64,000 bases of DNA. Source: Rhodoferax sediminis. GTDB taxonomy: Bacteria; Pseudomonadota; Gammaproteobacteria; Burkholderiales; Burkholderiaceae_C. Shown in pieces: positions 58,844-64,000 of this stretch. The position numbers and the translations under genes were made by a program. Numbering within the stretch: position 1 is the stretch's first letter; every line of letters begins with the position of its first letter. Where the stretch lies: NCBI RefSeq assembly GCF_006970865.1, contig NZ_CP035503.1, forward strand, positions 62,001 through 126,000. The letters are read 5' to 3'. The notes beneath the pieces were generated by a model that was not told the DNA's origin, made no database searches, and saw only the letters and a list, made by a program, of their open reading frames with translations.

Positions 58844-59242
58844 ATGACACCGTCCACACTAACCACCCAAGTTTCCCTGGCCGCCCTGATTGAGGCTCGT
58901 CAGGCAGAGTTGGGCCTGACCGACCAGCAGCTTTGCACCGCCCTCGGGTTCGAGCGCGAAATTGTGCTCATGCTGATCAAGCAGGGCACCATGAAATTCC
59001 CGCTGAACAAGGTGCCGGCGCTGGCCGCGGCACTGTCGCTCAATGCCGTCGACCTGCTTCGACAGGCCCTGCAGGAATCGTCGCCGGACCTGATGCAGGT
59101 CATCGAGCAGGTGTTCAACTCCGCGCAGGTAACGACCAGTGAGATGAACCTGATCCGGCATTTGCGCAGCCTGGCAGGGGACCGAGCGGCGGCGCCCATC
59201 GTCCTTGAAGGAAAGGGTGTCATCGCCCTGGTGGTGGTTTGA
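58844..59242 (+). CDS. HTH-type regulator, 132 aa
   Basis: From ATG 58844 (GAGAGA upstream) the product reads VSLAALIEARQAELGLTDQQLCTALGFEREIVLMLIKQGTMKFPLNKVPALAAALSLNAVDLLRQAL, an XRE-like helix-turn-helix, and a C-terminal part (MQVIEQVFNSAQVTTSEMNLIRHLRSLAGDRAAAPIVLEGKGVIALVVV) without known fold. Its TGA stop is directly followed by the ATG of the GIY-YIG gene, so the two are one operon. It may repress the nuclease gene or act as its partner. Confidence 0.75.
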   Translation: MTPSTLTTQVSLAALIEARQAELGLTDQQLCTALGFEREIVLMLIKQGTMKFPLNKVPALAAALSLNAVDLLRQALQESSPDLMQVIEQVFNSAQVTTSEMNLIRHLRSLAGDRAAAPIVLEGKGVIALVVV

Positions 59243-59773
59243 ATGAGCTGGAGGCAAAACAAATATGTGCTTGAGCGGCACCAAACCTTCGATGCCCCGC
59301 CGCAGGACGGTGTCGATCAAATCCCGGAAGTGCCCGGCGTGTATTGCATTCTCAACCGGGTGTCGGGCCACCGCTACGTGGGCTGCGCGGTTGAGGATAT
59401 GCAGGCGAGGGCGCGGAGTCACCGCGCGGGGCTGCGCTCCGGCAAGCCGTCGAACAAGTTGATGCGCAAACATGTGGCGGTCTACGGCGTCGATGCGTTC
59501 TTCTTCTTTGTCCTGCAGGCGCACCCGCACAGCGATGAGGGCTTATGGAAATATCAACTGGAACAACATGAGCTGTGGTGGACGATCCAGCTGGCGGCCC
59601 ATGACGAGCGCTGTGGCTACAACTCGGAGGCAGGTCACATCCGCACACCGGCTGCGCGATTCCGGGAGGCGGAGCGACGCAAGCTCGGCACCTTCGGTCC
59701 GTATCAACTGCTGCCGGGGGTGGATCTCCATGATCCGATTCACCACCTGCTGCTGAAGACCTGGGTGCAGTAG
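59243..59773 (+). CDS. GIY-YIG nuclease-like protein, 176 aa
   Basis: The GIY-YIG core is at the N-terminus: PGVYCILNRVSGHRYVGCAVEDMQARARSH (G32-V-Y34, Y45-V-G47, Arg near 55-57), then YGVDAFFFFVLQ, the Glu-bearing helix LEQHELWWTIQL (E107/E110) and GYNSEAGH. The C-terminal HDPIHHLLLKTWV part is its own. Residues match the metal-binding and catalytic pattern of homing-type and repair nucleases. It is coupled to an HTH gene. A truncated second copy of its 3' end lies at 63838-63975. Target is unknown. Confidence 0.82.
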   Translation: MSWRQNKYVLERHQTFDAPPQDGVDQIPEVPGVYCILNRVSGHRYVGCAVEDMQARARSHRAGLRSGKPSNKLMRKHVAVYGVDAFFFFVLQAHPHSDEGLWKYQLEQHELWWTIQLAAHDERCGYNSEAGHIRTPAARFREAERRKLGTFGPYQLLPGVDLHDPIHHLLLKTWVQ

Positions 59774-60087
59774 GCCTGAGTCATCTGGTTGCCAGGCATG
59801 CCTCGGAGCATGCCATCGTTCACTAGCGCGCGGCCCTGCGCCATTTCCACAGCGGTGTGAGCTCACTGTCCGCCCAGAGGGCCTCGCGTCAAAGGGTGGT
59901 TGGGTTCCGGCTAAGACCGAACATCGGGCGCATGCGCACCGACGCCGCTACCTGCATTGGCTTTCGTTCCCCATGACAGGGTCTGATGTTTCCTAACTTT
60001 GCCACTGCGGTGGCGGCGCAGGATCGATTCAATACATTTTTGAAGACGGAATCGTCCTCTTCAGAAATGCAATATGAAAGGAAAAAT
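59774..60087. promoter_or_regulatory. Leader of the 38-codon peptide gene
   Basis: No gene is supported in this stretch. It ends in GAAAGGAAAAAT immediately ahead of the peptide start at 60088, a good ribosome site in an AT-rich context. Confidence 0.4.
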
Positions 60088-60204
60088 ATGATCTCCTCAA
60101 ATTTCCCCTACGGCATGTTTGCCAACTCCGCCGGTTGGCCCAGCCGTCACGCCGGCAAGGTGTCTGGCGGTGGCCGCGACAACAACCCCCCTGGAGGTAA
60201 GTAA
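60088..60204 (+). CDS. Putative 38-aa peptide, Gly/Asn-rich C-terminus
   Basis: An ATG with GAAAGGA five to six bases upstream opens MISSNFPYGMFANSAGWPSR and continues HAGKVSGGGRDNNPPGGK before TAA. The C-terminal part is rich in Gly, Asn and Pro and basic, like some secreted or post-translationally processed peptides, but no maturation, protease or transporter gene is adjacent. A longer reading from 59986 is possible but lacks a ribosome site. It may be a toxin, a signal or a chance frame. Confidence 0.45.
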   Translation: MISSNFPYGMFANSAGWPSRHAGKVSGGGRDNNPPGGK

Positions 60205-60234
60205 GCGACAGGCTGGGCCAGATTGACGCCTGGC

Positions 60235-61329
60235 TCAGCCTGTCCCTGTGTTGCCTGCGCCGATGTTTGAGGCTTGCCAATGGGACAGCCAGAAGGTATA
60301 TCGTTGCTGAACCCATTGCTCTGCGCAGGGACCGCCCAGCAACGACGACCACAGGCCAACGTCACGAGGTGAAGACTGTTCTGCGGTCAGGAAGCGCCTG
60401 ACGATCTCCAGCAACTTGTGCAGCCGCCTGGCGGCCCAGTATTGCGTTCCGATATGTTGGAATGCCCTATCGTCCTTGTCGAGCCCCCGATTTTTCAGTG
60501 TCGTCTCGACAAAGAGCTGTAGCTTTTCTTCCCTGGGAAACTCTCGCCCGCTGCTCCACCGCTTGAGTGTCGATTCGTCAACGACATCCATCCCGGTCTT
60601 CACGGCTTGCGCCCAATCAAGCAGGTTGCTGATCGACTGCGCTCCCAAGGTGGCCTTCATCCGGCGAAACAACTCACGACCGGGGTTGCAGACTTGCTTT
60701 ATGCGCGCTGCAAGCAGGGTCTCAAATCCAATATGGTTGTCATGCGAGCTTGTCTGATTCCGTAAAATTACATCCACGCGGGCGACTTGGGCCAAGAGGA
60801 GCTCGCAAAGGCCAGCAGTGCGAGGCAATAGCGCCTCGGCCTCGGTGGTTGCCTTTGCAAGTTGCTGCAAGGCGGCTTCCGAGACGTAGAGCGTGAGCAT
60901 CGGGCTGGTCTTCACGGCATCGGCCGCAGCTGCATACGCAGATTCTCTAAGCAAGGTATCGATCCCCTTGCTGGCGCTCTCCACCTCGACACAATGGTCC
61001 ACCCACACACGTGAGTTGCCCGCGAACGAACCCGTGCGGGCCTGTCGATACGCGCCCCACACGCCAATCTGGTCGATGCTGGCAAGCGCATCGGAATTGC
61101 CGCCCAGGCCGTCTAGAAGAAGCGCTCTGATCTCTGACGCCGGCATCTCCTCAAGCAGAGCTTTAAAGTTCTTTGCCAGCTTGGGTGGTATCTGCTCTGG
61201 CCGCGTCGCCAAGAAGCGCTCAAGCCCCCTGAAAAGCGACACTTGACCCGCCTCAATATAGGCTGCGCGCAAGGACGCGCCGTCCATCTTCATCATTGAC
61301 TCTGGACTGAGCAATATGAAGCCCGACAT
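60235..61329 (-). CDS. Protein of unknown function, 364 aa
   Basis: I place the start at ATG 61329 (MSGFILLSPESMMKMDGASL); the upstream part of the frame is Pro/Ser/Arg-rich and overlaps the HNH gene, so it looks untranslated. The product is mainly helical, with a charged middle (SHDNHIGFETLLAARIKQVCNPGRELFRRMKATL) and a segment VVDESTLKRWSSGREFPREEKLQLFVETTL resembling an HTH or a defence-gene winged helix. No catalytic motif is recognised. It follows the HNH nuclease gene on the same strand by ~220 bases and may belong with it. Confidence 0.6.
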   Translation of the reverse strand: MSGFILLSPESMMKMDGASLRAAYIEAGQVSLFRGLERFLATRPEQIPPKLAKNFKALLEEMPASEIRALLLDGLGGNSDALASIDQIGVWGAYRQARTGSFAGNSRVWVDHCVEVESASKGIDTLLRESAYAAAADAVKTSPMLTLYVSEAALQQLAKATTEAEALLPRTAGLCELLLAQVARVDVILRNQTSSHDNHIGFETLLAARIKQVCNPGRELFRRMKATLGAQSISNLLDWAQAVKTGMDVVDESTLKRWSSGREFPREEKLQLFVETTLKNRGLDKDDRAFQHIGTQYWAARRLHKLLEIVRRFLTAEQSSPRDVGLWSSLLGGPCAEQWVQQRYTFWLSHWQASNIGAGNTGTG

Positions 61330-61552
61330 GCTCAACCGCTTGGGCTTGCCCGATGTTGGCCGTCGAGAGGTCCTTTCCGGTGTGGTCGAATGTGCAGGCA
61401 TGAGTATGCAGTTGACAGGGCAGGAAGTGGGTGGTCTTAGTGGCGTTGTCGCAGACGGTGATTGTCCACTCCCCTTGGTGCGCCAGTGCCTGCCCATTGC
61501 CGCCCCCAACGAAAACTCCAGACTGCTGAGGTCAATGAGCGCCATAGTCCTG

Positions 61553-62227
61553 CTAGCTCTTGGCAGCCCTGGCGCGCATGGCAATGAGTTTAGGGATATC
61601 GACGAGCGGTCTCATTGTGTGCAGCATGCGGTGGCAATTTGAGCAGACCAAGGCGATGTCGGCGATCTTTGTTTTGTGGTCTGGCTTCATCAAGTGAACC
61701 GGGATCGTGTGGTGGGCTTCGATGTAACCTGCGCCGCGTTCGCCGTAAGTCTTCGCGAAATCGAATTTGCATACATCGCACTCGAAAACCTTCTTGTCCC
61801 GCCATCGCTGCGCTTTCGCCAGTTTCACGACCTTTGGATTGCGCTCTTGCGTGATGTGCTGGGCGTAGTGTTGAGCCCCTTCGGCAAATTCCGCTCCTTC
61901 GTCAAGTCCAGCCAATTCCATTGGCAGCTCTGCGCGCTTTGATGTCATGGACGCTGTGCGGTCGGGCTTCTTCTCTGGTCTGAACCCCGCGTTTTCCAAC
62001 TGCTTGTGCCACTTGCCTTCCCATGCGCCGGCAAAGTCTCTTGGAGAGAGGATTCCGTTTCCAGCCAATTCGTTTGCGTATGAAGCGATAGCCTTCGGAG
62101 GGTAGCTTTTGCGACCGATCCTCACCTCGTAGGTCGTCCCGTTGCGGAATCCTCTGAAACCGGGGTCTCTGTCCCAAATTTTGGCGGCTTCTCGGACGTG
62201 TTTGGCAAGGATTTTGGCTGTGGGCAT
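61553..62227 (-). CDS. McrA-like HNH endonuclease
   Basis: The 224-aa product has an N-terminal domain (KILAKHVREAAKIWDRDPGFRGFRNGTTYEVRIGRKSYPPKAIASYANELAG) like the base-reading domain of ScoMcrA-type enzymes, a linker, and a C-terminal HNH nuclease: ECDVCKFDFAKTYGERGAGYIEAHHTIPVH...ADIALVCSNCHRMLHTM with zinc cysteines (CxxC pairs) and the catalytic His-Asn/His pattern. Enzymes of this plan cut modified (methylated or phosphorothioated) DNA. It would complement the HsdRMS system. An ATG at 62227 opens MPTAKILAKHVREAAKI. Confidence 0.82.
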   Translation of the reverse strand: MPTAKILAKHVREAAKIWDRDPGFRGFRNGTTYEVRIGRKSYPPKAIASYANELAGNGILSPRDFAGAWEGKWHKQLENAGFRPEKKPDRTASMTSKRAELPMELAGLDEGAEFAEGAQHYAQHITQERNPKVVKLAKAQRWRDKKVFECDVCKFDFAKTYGERGAGYIEAHHTIPVHLMKPDHKTKIADIALVCSNCHRMLHTMRPLVDIPKLIAMRARAAKS

Positions 62228-62643
62228 GGCGATTGGTTCGAATTGGCGGTGCAGGTCAAGAGGGTCGAAGAATGCGTGGCTAAGATGCGGCGTCTATGCG
62301 TTCATGGCGCTGCTGCCGTGGCTGAGCATTCTTGTTCTTTGGGCAGTTCTGCGCCCTTGAATTTGGAATGAGCCTCCAATCCGGCTGGGTATGCGGTGAA
62401 CATGATAGCCACGATGGCCGTGATCAAACCCTGAGCCATCTGGTTATGGGCCGAATGGCTCTCACACCTTGTGCCTCGAAAATCATAGCAACTTTCCCTC
62501 ATCGACGTATTTACCATTGCTCGCCGACAACGCGCCGGTCTCGACAATCATCGGGAGAAAAAATCGTGATGTGTAGTGAAATATCATATTTGAGAGAGGG
62601 GGCCGACATCGCAGCGCTGGGTTGAGAAACGTCGCTGATGGGA
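62228..62643. other. Region without a supported gene
   Basis: Only weak short frames (for example a leftward 46-codon frame with one hydrophobic segment at 62302-62442). Composition is mixed. Confidence 0.35.
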
Positions 62644-62901
62644 TTATTTTTTAAGTTGAAGAAGGTGGGGCGTCAGGGGCAGCAGTTTTGCTGCGGGCAC
62701 GGCCTGTATTTGTTTGCCCTTCAGCGTGATGAGCAAGGGCGCGACCCGTTCCAGCAACTCAGCCACAAGTTGGCGTGACGGTAAGTTCAGACTCGCCGTC
62801 CACCAGTCCCCACTCGTGCCGGATTCACCTTCGCTAAAGATGACTTTTGTGCATCGCCGATCGCTACAGACCTTGCACCCCCTATCTGGGTTAAAGGAGC
62901 A
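62644..62901 (-). pseudogene. C-terminal gene remnant without a start codon
   Basis: An open leftward frame of 85 codons between TGA (62902-62904) and TAA (62644-62646) lacks ATG, GTG or TTG near its beginning. It reads CSFNPDRGCKVCSDRRCTKVIF, then SEGESGTSGDWWTASLNLPS, RQLVAELLERVAPLLITLKG and a Leu/Lys-rich end. The composition is that of a real protein with a CxxC cluster, so this looks like the 3' end of a gene truncated by rearrangement. The family is not recognised. Confidence 0.4.
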
Positions 62902-62904
62902 TCA

Positions 62905-63630
62905 GGCCCTTGGTCAGGCGTTTTTCCAGCCGAATTGGTGAGACTTCTTATAGAGCCAGTCGATTACCTTTTAGCCTTCTAGATCAACCACTTAGCAGTT
63001 AGATAATCAAAATCAGTGCTGTCTCCCGCAGGTATCTTACGGAAATCCGGAAATCCCGAAAAAAATGCGCAAAGCAGGTGCAAAGTGGCGCCGCCAAGAT
63101 GCTGTTGTCGGTCGGATTCCAACACTGCCTACGCTGGTGAATGCCCAAGCGGCTTCGCCTTACGACGCGCGCGTTAGTGAGTCCTCGCAACTCATTGGGG
63201 GCTAAACGCACCGTTTCAAACCCTCGGCGCACTCCCGTCGGGAAAATACAGGTAGACACACTGCGCGTCAGACCACGCAGATCGGGAGTGGGGTTAACCT
63301 GCACTGAGGTCGTTCCCGGATCGCGTGCTCACTAAAGGAGTCCGGCGCCCGAAAGGACTCCATGAGCGTGGTGGTGACTTGTTCATCGGAGCTGTGATGC
63401 GGGCATTTGGTCGCCCTATAAGCGCGAAGCGCTTTTCAAGCCGTTGCTGATGTTAAAAGCAACGTGTTTTTCCTGTGCGGGCCCGAAGCTAAGGCAAGGG
63501 CGGCTGGACGAGTGGAGGGCTTGGGCGGCGATGTGTCGCAGGGTTGGGGCGACGGCAGCTTTCCGCGCATGCCTTTCTCTTGCGGCCAGACCGCTTTGCG
63601 TAAGACTGAACAATCGCATTCAACGAAACT
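62905..63630. other. Decayed or noncoding stretch with one stem-loop
   Basis: Overlapping frames on both strands at 62999-63335 are Arg-rich and unconvincing. A stem-loop GGAGTCC (63337-63343) / GGACTCC (63355-63361) is the only clear structure. Confidence 0.35.
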
Positions 63631-63852
63631 CTAGGCGTCTGTTGTAGTGGAGCTCACCGACGCGGTAGGTAAGAGGTTAATCTTGAAGTCGATGGCCTCA
63701 AGCAGAAATTGCTTGTTCAGCAGATCCATTTCACCCTCGCAGCGCCGCACTTCTGCCGTCGGGCCGTCTGCATGTCCCCTGGCGGGGGTCACTTTCGCCT
63801 GAGGCGTGGAGTTCTTGGCCCGCGCGGCAATCATTGATCTGAATACGTGCAT
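63631..63852 (-). CDS. Possible small hypothetical protein, 73 aa
   Basis: From ATG 63852 the frame reads MHVFRSMIAARAKNSTPQAK and later EVRRCEGEMDLLNKQFLLEAIDFKINLL, which looks more protein-like than its surroundings. A weak GGGGCTGG lies upstream. It overlaps the GIY-YIG remnant on the other strand. No family is recognised. Confidence 0.3.
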   Translation of the reverse strand: MHVFRSMIAARAKNSTPQAKVTPARGHADGPTAEVRRCEGEMDLLNKQFLLEAIDFKINLLPTASVSSTTTDA

Positions 63853-63975
63853 GTCCAGCCCCGGTTTCGGGAGGCGGAGCGGCGAATGCTCAGCCCCCCC
63901 GGTCCGTATCAATTGATGTCGGGAGTGGATCTCCATGACCCGATTCACCACTGGCTGCTAAAGACCTGGGTCTAG
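63838..63975 (+). pseudogene. Truncated second copy of the GIY-YIG gene (3' end)
   Basis: From about 63862 the frame reads RFREAERRMLSPPGPYQLMS and ends GVDLHDPIHHWLLKTWV, against the same stretch of the protein at 59243-59773, with many silent changes. Upstream of this the homology is lost. There is no start or GIY-YIG core, so it is a remnant of a paralogue. Confidence 0.8.
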
Positions 63976-64000
63976 TATGCGCGACCCAGATAACCCGTAA

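Noticed and set aside
62999..63335. Overlapping frames of 101 (leftward) and 64 (rightward) codons
   Set aside because: Both are Arg-rich without motif or ribosome site; neither can be preferred.

Overview
The window is GC-rich DNA from a betaproteobacterium. Gene content, protein sequences and order (transketolase-gap; recA-recX; sucCD next to a GAF-fused PilB and a type IV pilin; birA next to a class I-type SET protein) fit the family Comamonadaceae (Burkholderiales). The genus cannot be named from sequence alone. I see no rRNA, tRNA, CRISPR array or intact insertion sequence.

Layout. (1) 1-3.1 kb is accessory DNA: a partial gene pair, a frameshifted HTH antitoxin, and an integron gene cassette (membrane protein) closed by a good attC site, followed by a HEPN/DUF4145 gene; no integrase gene is present. 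(2) 3.1-39.5 kb is mostly core chromosome: central carbon metabolism (tkt, gap, sucCD), a fused indolepyruvate ferredoxin oxidoreductase with a divergent Lrp-type regulator, topoisomerase III fused to a SWIB domain, birA, a two-component pair, recA/recX, argC, then a surface-motility block (PP2C phosphatase, FHA protein, metallo-beta-lactamase protein, GAF-PilB, sigma54-type pilin promoter, pilin, TfpX/Z-like accessory protein, PglL-type ligase). A toxin-antitoxin hot spot (YefM/VapC, HigBA, RHH/PIN) interrupts this block around galE, whose 3' third is duplicated on both sides of HigBA.

(3) From about 39.52 kb to the right edge lies a defence island. Its left edge cuts moaC, leaving only the last ~50 codons. 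Reading leftward from 56.5 kb, one long transcription unit encodes a type I restriction-modification system (hsdR, a CxxC protein, hsdM, hsdS), then a complete Zorya type I system (zorA, zorB, zorC, zorD), then a DUF2130 nuclease-like coiled-coil protein and an ASCH-domain protein. Divergent from hsdR is a gene for a compact protein carrying all the landmark motifs of a family-A (Pol I/T7 RNAP) polymerase palm but no recognisable exonuclease; this is the best candidate for something undescribed. It is followed by a hairpin-rich noncoding stretch, an HTH/GIY-YIG gene pair, a 38-codon glycine/asparagine-rich peptide gene, a gene of unknown function and an McrA-like HNH nuclease. The last 1.8 kb is decayed DNA with gene remnants, including a second, truncated copy of the GIY-YIG gene.

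How parts work together: the hsd and zor genes would give methylation-guided restriction plus motor-like ZorAB sensing with ZorC/ZorD effectors; the modification-dependent HNH enzyme would complement them. In the core part, PilB, pilin, TfpX/Z and PglL would make glycosylated type IV pili, with PP2C/FHA/GAF proteins suggesting phospho-signalling input.
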